DNA of 9,729 bases, taken from contig DHYQ01000025.1 in NCBI GenBank assembly GCA_002414205.1, positions 8,016 to 17,744 on the forward strand, given 5' to 3'. Below are positions 1 to 7,025 of this stretch, one piece after another. Positions within the stretch are counted from its first letter, which is position 1; the number at the start of each line of letters is the position of its first letter. A program made the position numbers and the translations under genes. The notes under the pieces were generated by a model. That model saw nothing but the letters and a program-made list of their open reading frames with translations, made no database searches and was not told the origin of the DNA. Source of the DNA: Gallionellaceae bacterium UBA5126. GTDB lineage: Bacteria; Pseudomonadota; Gammaproteobacteria; Burkholderiales; Gallionellaceae.

Positions 1-3000
1 TATTTGAAGCAACTGCTGCCGCGTCGGCGCGATTTGAAAGTCATCATCACCTCCGCCACGCTGGATGCCGAGCGCTTTGCCCAGCACTTCGGCGCGCAAA
101 TCATCGAAGTGTCCGGGCGCAGCTACCCGGTGGAAATCCGCTACCGTCCGCCGCAGACCAATGACGACGGCGAATTGCCGGATGTGCCGCAGGCCGTGAG
201 CCATGCGCTGGACGAATTGGCGGCGGGCGGCTTGCGCGGCGATGTGCTGGTGTTTTTGCCCGGCGAGCGCGAAATCCGCGACACCAGCGAAGCGCTGCGC
301 AAACATCATCCACGCGGCATCGAGGTGTTGCCGCTGTTCTCGCGCCTGACGGCGGCGGAGCAGGATCGGGTGTTCAAGCCCGGCCAGCAACGCCGGGTGG
401 TGCTGGCCACCAACGTGGCGGAAACCTCGCTTACCGTGCCCAACATCGGCTACGTGATTGACGCCGGGCTGGCGCGCATCAATCGCTACAGCCTGCGGCA
501 AAAAGTCGAGCAACTGCACATCGAAAAAATCTCCCGCGCCGCCGCCAACCAGCGCGCCGGGCGCTGCGGGCGGGTGATGAGCGGGGTGTGCGTGCGCCTG
601 TACGCCGAGGACGATTTCAACCAGCGCCCGCCCTACACCGACCCGGAAATTTTCCGCGTGTCGCTGGCCACGGTGATTTTGCGCATGAGCGCGCTGCAAC
701 TGGGCGAAGTCAGCGAATTCCCCTTTTTGGAGCCGCCCACGCCGCGCATGATTGCCGACGGCTATCAGTTGCTGAACGAGCTGAACGCGCTGGACGAGCA
801 ACGCCAACTCACTCCGCTTGGCCACGAGTTGGCCAAGCTGCCGCTGGATCCGAAAATCGCCCGTCTGCTACTGGCCGGGCGGCAGTATCACTGCCTGACG
901 GAAATTCTCATCATCGCCAGCGCCTTGTCGCTGCAAGACCCCCGCGACCGCCCGCTGGAGCGGCAGGAGGCCGCCGACGCGGCGCACAAACGTTTTGCCG
1001 ACGAGCGCTCGGATTTTCTGGCCTTCCTCAAAATCTGGGCCTGGTTCGAGCAGGCTGTGGCGCACAAAAAATCCAACCGCCAACTGGCCGATGCGTGCCG
1101 CGAGGCGTTTCTATCGCCGCTGCGCCTGCGCGAATGGCGCGAGTTGCACCAGCAATTGCACGCCCAAGTGGCCGAGATGGGCTTGCGCAGCAACGAGCAA
1201 CCGGCGACCTATGAGCAAATCCACAAGGCGCTGCTGTGCGGCCTGCTGGGCAATATCGGCATGAAGGGCATGGAGGGCAACGAATACCTCGGCGCACGCG
1301 GCATCAAGTTCATGCTGGCCGCCAACTCGGTGCTGGCGAAAAAAGGCACGAAGTGGGTGATGGCGGGCGAGTTGGTGGAAACCCATCGCTTGTACGCCCG
1401 CACGGTGGCGCGCATTGAGCCGGAGTGGCTGGAAGAAGTCGGCAACCATCTGATTAAGCGCCACTATTACGACCCGCACTGGGAAAAGAAACCGGCCCAA
1501 GTCAACGCTTACGAGCGCAGCACCTTGTATGGCCTGCTGCTGAATCCCAAGAAACGCGTGCATTACGGCCCGATGGCCCCGGACGAGGCGCGGACGGTGT
1601 TTATTCGTCAGGCGCTGGTCGAGGGCGAATTCGATACCCGTGCGCCTTTTTTTGCCCACAACCACAAGCTGATTCACGACATCGAGGCGCTGGAGCATAA
1701 ATCGCGCCGCCCGGATGTGCTGGTGGATGACGAGCTGATTTTTGCCTTTTACGACAGCAAGGTGCCCGCCGGGCTGCACAACGGCGCGGCCTTTGACGCC
1801 TGGCGTAAGGAAGCCGAGCGACAACAACCCAAGCTGTTGTTTTTGCAGAAAGAAGACCTGATGCGCCACCAGGCGGCAGGGATTACCACCGAGCAATTCC
1901 CGCCGCAACTGCGCATGAACCAGGTCAATTACGCGCTGGGCTACCACTTTTCGCCCGGCAAGGCAGACGACGGCATTACCCTGACCGTGCCGCTGGCGCT
2001 GATTAACCAGGTGATCCCGGAGCGCTGCGAGTGGCTGGTGCCCGGCGTGCTGGCGGAAAAAATCGCCCAACTGGTAAAAACCTTGCCGCAAAAGCTGCGT
2101 CGGCATTGCGTGCCGGTGCCGGAGTTCGCGGCGGAATTCTGCCGCGCCGTGCCCGCCGACAACACCCCGCTGTTGCAGGCGCTGAACCGCTATCTGCGCG
2201 AGCAAAAACAAATCGACCCGCCGCAGGATGCCTATCGCGCCGAGCAACTGCCCGCGCATTTGTTCATGAATTTCCGCGTCGTGGATGAGCACGGGCGGCA
2301 ACTGGGCATGGGGCGCGATTTTGCAGACTTGCGCGACAAACTGGCCCCGCGCCACGCCACCGCGCCAGTCGTCGATGTCGGCAAGGACAGCGACGCCGTA
2401 GCCGAAACGCGCCACAGCAGTTGGGATTTTGGCGACTTTGCCGACACCCGCGAAGTGAAACGCGCCGGGCAAAAAGTCATCTTGTTCAATGCCTTGGTGG
2501 ATGACGGCGACGCGGTGCTGCTGCGCGCTTTCGACCAGCGCGACGCAGCGCTGGCGGCGCACCGGGGCGGGCTGCGGCGCTTGTTCATGCTGCTGCTGAA
2601 GGATCAGGTCAAGTATCTGGAAAAAAACCTGCCCGACGCGCAACGGCTGGGCATGTTGTACATGGCGCTGGGCACGCCGCAGGAATTGCAGCAACAGATT
2701 TTCGCCATGACCTTCGACCGCTGCTGCCTCAACGATCCGTTGCCGACCAGCGCCGCCGCCTTCGCCGAACGCGGCAAGGCCGCCAAGGCCCGTCTGCTGT
2801 TGGTGGCGCAGGAATTGGCCCGCCTGGCCGGGCAAGTCCTGACCGAATACCAGGCGGTGCAAAAACTCCTGCCCACCCTGAAAGCCCACCCGGCAGTGCA
2901 AAAGGACGTGCGCGAACAACTGGAATTTTTGTTGCCGAAAAACTTCGTCGCCCTCACCCCCTACGAGCGCCTGCAACACGTCCCGCGCTACCTGAAAGGC

Positions 3001-3222
3001 ATTCAACTCCGCGCCGAAAAACTGCGCAACAACCCCAGCCGCGACGCCCAATGCCTGCAACAAATGCAGCCCCTGCTGCAAGCCTGGCAAAAACGCCGCA
3101 GCGAACGCGACGAATTCGCCTGGATGCTGCAAGAACTCCGCATCTCCCTGTTCGCGCAGGAATTGAAAACGCCAGTGATTGTGTCGGTGAAGCGGCTGGA
3201 GAAAATGTTGGCGGGCAAGTAG
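1..3222 (+). CDS. hrpA: ATP-dependent RNA helicase HrpA (DEAH box), 5'-partial
   Basis: The reading frame is open from base 1 to the TAG at 3220-3222, giving about 1073 residues of a family that is about 1300 long in E. coli. The first 200-250 residues, with Walker A and the DEAH box, therefore lie outside the window. Numbering from the codon at position 4: helicase motif III (SAT) is at 17-19, motif V (LATNVAETSLTVP) at 134-146 and motif VI (QRAGRCGR) at 183-190. The HA2 ratchet region follows at about 220-310, then an OB-fold region at about 380-470, then a long C-terminal DUF3418-type region from about 490 to the end, which is characteristic of HrpA rather than HrpB. Known role of the family: an NTP-driven RNA helicase linked to mRNA processing and to rescue of collided ribosomes. 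No frameshift or internal stop is seen. A hairpin follows the stop directly, and the gene has no close downstream partner on its strand. Confidence 0.95.
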   Translation, partial: YLKQLLPRRRDLKVIITSATLDAERFAQHFGAQIIEVSGRSYPVEIRYRPPQTNDDGELPDVPQAVSHALDELAAGGLRGDVLVFLPGEREIRDTSEALRKHHPRGIEVLPLFSRLTAAEQDRVFKPGQQRRVVLATNVAETSLTVPNIGYVIDAGLARINRYSLRQKVEQLHIEKISRAAANQRAGRCGRVMSGVCVRLYAEDDFNQRPPYTDPEIFRVSLATVILRMSALQLGEVSEFPFLEPPTPRMIADGYQLLNELNALDEQRQLTPLGHELAKLPLDPKIARLLLAGRQYHCLTEILIIASALSLQDPRDRPLERQEAADAAHKRFADERSDFLAFLKIWAWFEQAVAHKKSNRQLADACREAFLSPLRLREWRELHQQLHAQVAEMGLRSNEQPATYEQIHKALLCGLLGNIGMKGMEGNEYLGARGIKFMLAANSVLAKKGTKWVMAGELVETHRLYARTVARIEPEWLEEVGNHLIKRHYYDPHWEKKPAQVNAYERSTLYGLLLNPKKRVHYGPMAPDEARTVFIRQALVEGEFDTRAPFFAHNHKLIHDIEALEHKSRRPDVLVDDELIFAFYDSKVPAGLHNGAAFDAWRKEAERQQPKLLFLQKEDLMRHQAAGITTEQFPPQLRMNQVNYALGYHFSPGKADDGITLTVPLALINQVIPERCEWLVPGVLAEKIAQLVKTLPQKLRRHCVPVPEFAAEFCRAVPADNTPLLQALNRYLREQKQIDPPQDAYRAEQLPAHLFMNFRVVDEHGRQLGMGRDFADLRDKLAPRHATAPVVDVGKDSDAVAETRHSSWDFGDFADTREVKRAGQKVILFNALVDDGDAVLLRAFDQRDAALAAHRGGLRRLFMLLLKDQVKYLEKNLPDAQRLGMLYMALGTPQELQQQIFAMTFDRCCLNDPLPTSAAAFAERGKAAKARLLLVAQELARLAGQVLTEYQAVQKLLPTLKAHPAVQKDVREQLEFLLPKNFVALTPYERLQHVPRYLKGIQLRAEKLRNNPSRDAQCLQQMQPLLQAWQKRRSERDEFAWMLQELRISLFAQELKTPVIVSVKRLEKMLAGK

Positions 3223-3254
3223 GGCGGGTTCGCGCAGCAACCCGCCGATTTTGG
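3223..3254 (+). terminator. Probable intrinsic terminator of hrpA
   Basis: A perfect 8-bp stem, GGCGGGTT at 3223-3230 and AACCCGCC at 3239-3246, encloses the loop CGCGCAGC and starts on the base after the hrpA stop codon. It is followed only by GATTTTGG, so the U-tract is weak. The hairpin also resembles the palindromic units at 3345-3409, so it may be a dispersed repeat acting as a terminator. Confidence 0.55.
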
Positions 3255-3267
3255 CAGGGAAAGTTGT

Positions 3268-3296
3268 CTGGCACACATCGGGTCAATCGCTATAAT
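3268..3296 (+). promoter_or_regulatory. Candidate sigma-70 promoter without an obvious gene
   Basis: There is a perfect -10 TATAAT at 3291-3296 and a 4/6 match to the -35 box, CTGGCA at 3268-3273, with an ideal 17-bp spacer. Transcription would start near 3303 and run rightward. No convincing + strand gene begins before 3869, and the xre gene in between is on the other strand. It could be an orphaned promoter, the start of a small RNA, or chance. Confidence 0.4.
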
Positions 3297-3344
3297 GTGC
3301 CACCCGCCCCACACCCAGCATTTCCCGCAAATTAGCAGGTAGGG

Positions 3345-3409
3345 GCGGTTAGCGCAGCGTCACCGCACGGATGGCGGGAATAAAAAGGACGATTACGCTG
3401 CGCTAATCG
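3345..3409. repeat. Pair of palindromic units in inverted orientation (BIME/REP-like)
   Basis: TTAGCGCAGCGT at 3349-3360 is repeated as its exact reverse complement at 3395-3406 (12/12). Each copy is itself a small hairpin: GCGGT/ACCGC (3345-3349 with 3362-3366) on the left, and CGATTA/TAATCG (3390-3395 with 3404-3409) on the right. Two inverted hairpins about 25 bp apart is the layout of REP pairs (BIMEs). From memory, GGTAGGG(T)GCGTTAGCGCAGCG-type palindromes are common between genes in proteobacteria, but I could not search for copies. The whole stretch 3223-3439 holds this repeat, the hairpin after hrpA and an orphan promoter, and no gene that I can support. Confidence 0.6.
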
Positions 3410-3439
3410 TTACGCGGCTCTATTTTCTGCCCGTAAACA

Positions 3440-3697
3440 TCAACTCAATTCACCAGCCTGCTTGATTACAAAAAGGCTGTCCAAAAGTGCCCCCGGCGTT
3501 TCCTGACAAGCCAGACACCAACGAACAAATAACATGACATCAATAAAATTTTCTCCCCTTTCTATTTTAGAAATGTAGGATTGACCAACGCCCAGTTCTT
3601 TGGCCAATTGCTGTTGTGTCAACTCAGCCGCCAGACGCATCAACCGCAGCCTCTTGCTGATCGCTACATACTTCGTGTTGTAGAGTGAATTATTCAT
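3440..3697 (-). CDS. XRE-family helix-turn-helix regulator (85 aa)
   Basis: This small protein consists almost entirely of one lambda-Cro/C1-type helix-turn-helix. Residues about 14-68 carry the family pattern: LTQQQLAKELGV for helix 2 and its turn, then GQSYISKIERGEN for recognition helix 3. There is no sensor, oligomerisation or protease domain, so it is probably a dimeric DNA-binding repressor. Its targets are unknown; autoregulation from the palindromic region just upstream is inferred. The ATG at 3695-3697 is the only start that keeps the whole HTH; no good Shine-Dalgarno precedes it. The gene is divergent from the diguanylate cyclase gene. Its base composition is visibly more AT-rich than hrpA, which fits acquisition by transfer. 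No toxin, antitoxin, methylase or restriction gene is adjacent, so roles as an antitoxin or C-protein are not supported here. Confidence 0.8.
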   Translation of the reverse strand: MNNSLYNTKYVAISKRLRLMRLAAELTQQQLAKELGVGQSYISKIERGENFIDVMLFVRWCLACQETPGALLDSLFVIKQAGELS

Positions 3698-3717
3698 CCG
3701 GGCGATTTTCTAGCTCG

Positions 3718-3734
3718 TTTTGGAATATCCAAAA
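3718..3734. promoter_or_regulatory. Palindrome, candidate operator in the xre/GGDEF divergent region
   Basis: A perfect inverted repeat TTTTGGA-ATA-TCCAAAA lies 21 bp upstream of the xre start codon. Short palindromes at this position are typical of autoregulatory operators of small XRE repressors. Binding is inferred, not shown. Confidence 0.4.
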
Positions 3735-3743
3735 CAGGCATAA

Positions 3744-3764
3744 AAAATTCCTTTTAGGAATTTT
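3744..3764. promoter_or_regulatory. Second palindrome in the divergent region
   Basis: A perfect 9-bp inverted repeat AAAATTCCT / AGGAATTTT (3744-3752 and 3756-3764) is separated by TTT. It lies 10 bp beyond the first palindrome in a very AT-rich stretch suited to promoters for either gene. It could be a second operator. It does not have a true U-tract terminator layout serving either gene. Confidence 0.4.
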
Positions 3765-3798
3765 ATGTGCCAGAATCCCAGAATGGTGATCGTTTTAA

Positions 3799-3830
3799 AG
3801 GCCTCAAGTGAGCCTGAGGCTTCATTTTAT
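3799..3830 (+). other. Leader hairpin upstream of the diguanylate cyclase gene
   Basis: GCCTCA at 3801-3806 pairs with TGAGGC at 3815-3820, and the stem extends outward by one G-U and one A-U pair. The T-rich TTCATTTTATT follows. If transcription starts upstream, this sits in the 5' leader and resembles a weak intrinsic terminator or attenuator. No + strand gene ends just before it. Confidence 0.35.
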
Positions 3831-3856
3831 TGCTTGTCAAACCTTATCCTGTCTTC

Positions 3857-3868
3857 GTGAGGCAATAC
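3857..3868 (+). promoter_or_regulatory. Ribosome binding site that sets the cyclase start
   Basis: GTGAGG ends at 3862, 6 nt before the ATG at 3869. This favours that ATG over the in-frame TTG at 3830, which has no Shine-Dalgarno sequence. AGGCAAT (3860-3866) can pair with ATTGCTT (3829-3835), which could mask the site. Confidence 0.6.
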
Positions 3869-5161
3869 ATGTACAGAAAAGAGTCTTACGTTCATGCCCT
3901 GATCAGGACAACATTGGATGCGGTTATTTCCATTGATCACGATCAGAACATCATCGTTTTTAATCCGGCTGCCGAGCACATTTTTGGTTATCGTGCGGAA
4001 GAGGTGCTGGGCAAGCAGCTCGACCTACTGATTCCAGTCCGCTTTCGGAACAAACACAAGTTGGCAATTGAAAAATTTGATCAGCCGGGCGTTCAGGCTC
4101 GCTCCATGTACAGCCAGGGCGAGTTGCTTGGGGTACGCAAAAGTGGGGAAGAGTTCGCTATTGAGGCTTCGATCTCCAAGTTGAAAATAGAGGGGAAAAT
4201 AGTATTCACCGCCATTTTGCGTGATATTTCCGAACGAAGACGCTTAGAGCACGAGCTGCGCAAAAATGAAATCCGCCTTAACGAGATATTTGAGAACCTT
4301 TCCAGTGGTGTCGCCATTTACCGAGCCTCACCGGACGGGCAACATTTTTACTTCACGGCCCTGAACCGCTCCGCTGAACAAATCGAACAAGTCCGACGTC
4401 AAGATGTAATTGGCAAAAATGTACAGGAAGTTTTTCCCGGTGTCGTCAAATTTGGTCTGTCCGATGTCTTTCGGCGCGTCTGGCAAACGGGAAAAAGTGA
4501 ACATGTGCCGACCGCCTATTATTCCGACCAGCGCATCAGCGGCTGGCGGGAAAATCATGTGTACAAACTCAGCAATGGTGAAGTCGTCGCCATCTACAAC
4601 GACCGCACCGAGGAAATGCAGGAAGCGGAAAAAATGCGCCAACTTGCCTATCTCGATCAGTTGACTGGCTTGCCCAACCGCACGCTGTTGTGGGATCGCC
4701 TGCAACAATCTCTGATTGCTTCCCGACGAGACAAGAAAACACTGGCGGTAATCTTCATCGACCTGGATCGCTTTAAACCGGTCAACGACCAATTGGGGCA
4801 TGACATTGGCGATTTGTTGCTAATCACGGTTGCCGAGCGTATGCGCCGCTGCATTCGGGAATCCGATACGCTATCGCGTCTGGGAGGGGACGAATTTGTG
4901 GCCCTGCTGCCCAGCCTGAAATCCAAATCTGCGGCCCTGAGCGTGGCCGAAAAATTGCTGGCAACCATTAAACAGCCCTACATTCTGCATGACCACCCCA
5001 TTGAAATTTCCGCCAGCATTGGATTGGCATTTTATCCGCGTGATGGACGAGATGAGCAGACCTTGCTGAAGCACGCAGACAGTGCCATGTATCAGGCTAA
5101 AAACAACGGACGCAATGGGATTGTCTTGTACGGAACAGCGGACAACGTGATCAGCTCGTAG
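3869..5161 (+). CDS. PAS-PAS-GGDEF diguanylate cyclase (430 aa)
   Basis: Predicted to make cyclic di-GMP from two GTP. From the ATG at 3869, PAS 1 spans about residues 8-125, including NPAAEHIFGYRAEEVLG and a PAC-like end at ILRDISERR. PAS 2 is about 133-250, and a short coiled linker (EEMQEAEKMRQL) leads into the GGDEF domain at about 258-425. The catalytic motif GGDEF is intact at 339-343. The product-inhibition I-site RxxD is present as RESD at 330-333, with the usual five-residue gap. No EAL or HD-GYP domain is present, so it should synthesise rather than degrade c-di-GMP. There is no signal peptide or membrane segment, so the enzyme is probably cytoplasmic and senses an internal cue through PAS; no haem or flavin ligand can be assigned. 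The gene is divergent from xre, which may control it. A strong terminator at 5262-5301 closes the unit. Confidence 0.9.
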   Translation: MYRKESYVHALIRTTLDAVISIDHDQNIIVFNPAAEHIFGYRAEEVLGKQLDLLIPVRFRNKHKLAIEKFDQPGVQARSMYSQGELLGVRKSGEEFAIEASISKLKIEGKIVFTAILRDISERRRLEHELRKNEIRLNEIFENLSSGVAIYRASPDGQHFYFTALNRSAEQIEQVRRQDVIGKNVQEVFPGVVKFGLSDVFRRVWQTGKSEHVPTAYYSDQRISGWRENHVYKLSNGEVVAIYNDRTEEMQEAEKMRQLAYLDQLTGLPNRTLLWDRLQQSLIASRRDKKTLAVIFIDLDRFKPVNDQLGHDIGDLLLITVAERMRRCIRESDTLSRLGGDEFVALLPSLKSKSAALSVAEKLLATIKQPYILHDHPIEISASIGLAFYPRDGRDEQTLLKHADSAMYQAKNNGRNGIVLYGTADNVISS

Positions 5162-5165
5162 CTAG

Positions 5166-5254
5166 GTAGGGTGCGAAACTTTGTTGCGCAGGCATATAAA
5201 AACTTTAAAATTCAAACTGATGCGATAATTTTCGGTGCACCCGTCGCACCCTAC
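5166..5254. repeat. 89-bp segment bounded by 11-bp perfect inverted repeats
   Basis: GTAGGGTGCGA at 5166-5176 and its exact reverse complement TCGCACCCTAC at 5244-5254 enclose an AT-rich core with no open frame of note. A perfect 8-bp palindrome, GGTGCACC, is at 5234-5241. The ends match the outer arms of GTAGGGTGCG-type dispersed palindromes, and the layout resembles a small non-autonomous element. I see no clear target-site duplication. Confidence 0.5.
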
Positions 5255-5261
5255 AACGGCC

Positions 5262-5301
5262 AAAAAACAGGCGGGTTTGCATGGCAGCTCGCCTGTTTTT
5301 T
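5262..5301. terminator. Strong bidirectional intrinsic terminator
   Basis: The perfect 12-bp inverted repeat AAAAAACAGGCG (5262-5273) / CGCCTGTTTTTT (5290-5301) has a 16-nt loop. The six T residues on the right arm make it a terminator for the diguanylate cyclase transcript. The A-run on the left makes it functional on the other strand too, although no - strand gene ends here. Confidence 0.85.
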
Positions 5302-5395
5302 ATCCCCGCTGATGCCACTGCGATGGCTTTCGTCGCTACTTGCCGTGCGCAATCCGTTATCATGCGCGGCCATTTTTCATTCATCCCATCCGCCC

Positions 5396-6295
5396 ATGAC
5401 TTATCTTGCCCGTGCCCGTTGGTGGTTGCCCTTGGGGCTGTTTGTGCTTTCGGTGACGTGGGGCTACACGTGGGTGTTGGCGAAGCAGGCGCTGGCGTTT
5501 GCGCCGCCGTTTGCGTTTGCGGCGGAGCGCTGTGTGGGTGGGGCGTTGGCGTTGTTTTTGGCGTTGAAGTGGATGGGCCGACCGTTGACCTTGGCCGCGC
5601 CCGGCGCGACGCTGGCGATTGGTCTGGCGCAGGTGACGGGGTTTATGTTGTTCCAGAATTGGGCGCTGGTGGAGGGCGGGCCGGGCAAGACGGCGGTGTT
5701 GATTTTTACCATGCCGATTTGGACCTTGTTGTTGGGCTGGCCGGTGCTGGGCGAACGGGTGCGCGGCAAGCAATGGTGGGCGGCGGGCAGCACGTTGCTG
5801 GGGTTGTTGCTGATTATTGAGCCGTGGAATATGCACACCAGTTTGTTCAGCAAATTTTTAGGGGTGATGGCGGCGTTGTGCTGGGCCATCGGCACGGTGC
5901 TGGTGAAACGCTTGCGGGCGCGGCAATCGGTGGATTTATTGGCGTTAACGGCCTGGCAGATGTTGATCGGGGCGGTGCCATTGGTGGGGTTGGCGGCGCT
6001 GGTGCCGGAACATGCGACGCACTGGTCGGGGTCTTACATCGGGATTCTGGTGTTCATGTCCATTGTCAGCACGGCGTTTTGTTGGTGGTTGTGGATTACC
6101 TTGCTGGATCGGGTGCCGGCCTGGGAGGCCAGTTTGTCAGTGTTGGGCACGCCGGTGGTGGCGATTGTGTCCTCGCGCCTACTGTTGGGCGAGGATTTCA
6201 AAAGCAGCGAAATGGCCGGAATTGTGTTGATTGGTAGCGGTTTGGCCTTGTTGTCGCTGCTGGGCTGGGCGGCGAGTCGGCGGGTGCGTTCATGA
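5396..6295 (+). CDS. EamA/DMT-superfamily inner-membrane transporter (299 aa)
   Basis: A drug/metabolite-transporter superfamily permease, probably exporting a small metabolite or amino acid; the substrate cannot be told from sequence. Two EamA repeats are visible, about residues 9-142 and 153-289, each with five hydrophobic helices (ten in all). Each repeat has the family's conserved acidic residue after its fourth helix (LGER near 118-121, LGED near 264-267). Length is typical. The frame stays open further upstream, but that region contains the terminator at 5262-5301 and is not conserved-looking, so I chose the ATG at 5396, which begins a normal DMT N-terminus (MTYLARARWWLPLG). No clear Shine-Dalgarno precedes it. 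A possible -10, TATCAT, is at 5358-5363 with a poor -35. The coding strand is rich in G and T. The gene converges on the outer-membrane protein gene with a shared terminator. Confidence 0.88.
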   Translation: MTYLARARWWLPLGLFVLSVTWGYTWVLAKQALAFAPPFAFAAERCVGGALALFLALKWMGRPLTLAAPGATLAIGLAQVTGFMLFQNWALVEGGPGKTAVLIFTMPIWTLLLGWPVLGERVRGKQWWAAGSTLLGLLLIIEPWNMHTSLFSKFLGVMAALCWAIGTVLVKRLRARQSVDLLALTAWQMLIGAVPLVGLAALVPEHATHWSGSYIGILVFMSIVSTAFCWWLWITLLDRVPAWEASLSVLGTPVVAIVSSRLLLGEDFKSSEMAGIVLIGSGLALLSLLGWAASRRVRS

Positions 6296-6317
6296 GTTTG
6301 TCAGAACGCCAGACATG

Positions 6318-6349
6318 AAAAAACCCCGCCGTTGCGGGCGGGGTTTTGT
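6318..6349. terminator. Shared bidirectional terminator between exporter and barrel genes
   Basis: An 11-bp stem AAAACCCCGCC (6320-6330) / GGCGGGGTTTT (6337-6347) has the loop GTTGCG. It carries an A-run on the left and a T-run on the right, so it can stop the + transcript of the exporter gene and the - transcript of the outer-membrane protein gene. Confidence 0.88.
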
Positions 6350-6374
6350 GTACTGCGGGTGTGAAACGTTGAAC

Positions 6375-6920
6375 TTAGAAGTTCACAACCACGCCGGCGG
6401 AGATCACGCTGGCGTTAACGTTGGTCTTGCCGCCCAGTGCGTTCAGCGTGGCGATAGGGTAGCTATCCCAGCCGAAACGCACGCCAACGCTGTTGGAAAC
6501 GTTGTATTGACCACCGATACCATAGGACAGGCCAGTGCGAGTTGTACCTGCACCGATGGCAGCGGAAGCGGAAGTGGTCTTGGAGCTGGAGAAGCCCAGC
6601 TTGCCGTACAGGTCGAAGCTGCTGGTTACAGGCAGGGTGCCCACAGCGGACAGGGTGAAGGCGTCGCCCTTGGCAGTGTTGCCACGCAGGTCAGTCACCT
6701 TGCCAACGCCAGTGAAGCTGGCTTCAGCAGCCAGGTTGCGGCTGAACTTGTAGCCTACCAGGCCACCGTAAACGAATTCAGAAGTCTTGTTCATGCCAGC
6801 GGTGCTGTTCAGGCCTGGCTTGCCGCTACCCAAAGTAGCACCAACATAGATGCCTTGATCAGCGGCGAAAGCGGAACCTGCAACAGCGGACAACAGTACA
6901 GCAGCAACGATTTTTTTCAT
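6375..6920 (-). CDS. Small outer-membrane beta-barrel protein (181 aa)
   Basis: A Sec signal peptide is clear: MKK, a hydrophobic core and the cleavage context GSAFA|ADQG near residue 20. The mature part (about 161 residues) alternates polar and hydrophobic residues in Gly/Ser/Thr-rich strands such as IYVGATLGSG, GGLVGYKFS, FDLYGKLGF, LSYGIGGQYN and VGVRFGWDSY. It ends in VVVNF, whose terminal Phe is the usual Bam-recognised outer-membrane signal. This fits an eight-stranded OmpA/OmpX/Opa-like barrel (OMP_b-brl type); transport, adhesion or structural roles cannot be separated by sequence. The frame is open nine codons further upstream, but I chose the ATG at 6918-6920 because it begins the signal peptide and has AAGGAA 7 nt upstream. 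The 3' end shares a terminator with the exporter gene. The gene has its own upstream region after the lipoprotein terminator, so it is probably transcribed separately. Confidence 0.88.
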   Translation of the reverse strand: MKKIVAAVLLSAVAGSAFAADQGIYVGATLGSGKPGLNSTAGMNKTSEFVYGGLVGYKFSRNLAAEASFTGVGKVTDLRGNTAKGDAFTLSAVGTLPVTSSFDLYGKLGFSSSKTTSASAAIGAGTTRTGLSYGIGGQYNVSNSVGVRFGWDSYPIATLNALGGKTNVNASVISAGVVVNF

Positions 6921-7025
6921 TTTGATTTCCTTTGTGTGAATGACCATAAAAAAATTACAGCGAGCGCTCAGAGCTGGATTTGTAAAAAAAGTTCCACAAA
7001 GTTGCTCAACAATTTAAAAAAATTG

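Noticed and set aside
588..1297. Several 70-208-residue frames on both strands within the helicase domain
   Set aside because: They are Arg/Ala/Pro-rich shadows of hrpA without family motifs or ribosome sites.
1111..3276. A 721-residue open frame on the - strand inside hrpA
   Set aside because: It lies fully antisense to a well-conserved helicase, has a Gln/His/Leu/Val-rich composition with no recognisable domain, and such stop-free antisense frames are expected in GC-rich genes.
3440..3697. The XRE gene as an antitoxin or restriction-modification control protein
   Set aside because: No toxin, methylase or endonuclease gene lies beside it; the only neighbours are hrpA and the cyclase.
3830..3868. 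TTG start for the cyclase at 3830
   Set aside because: No Shine-Dalgarno precedes it, whereas GAGG lies 6 nt before the ATG at 3869.
3765..3868. A c-di-GMP riboswitch in the cyclase leader
   Set aside because: Only a simple hairpin is present; I do not see the paired-stem and tetraloop-receptor layout of GEMM riboswitches.
5171..5395. A 75-codon N-terminal extension of the EamA exporter
   Set aside because: The extension would be translated through the inverted-repeat segment and a strong terminator, and DMT proteins normally begin right before the first helix, at the ATG at 5396.
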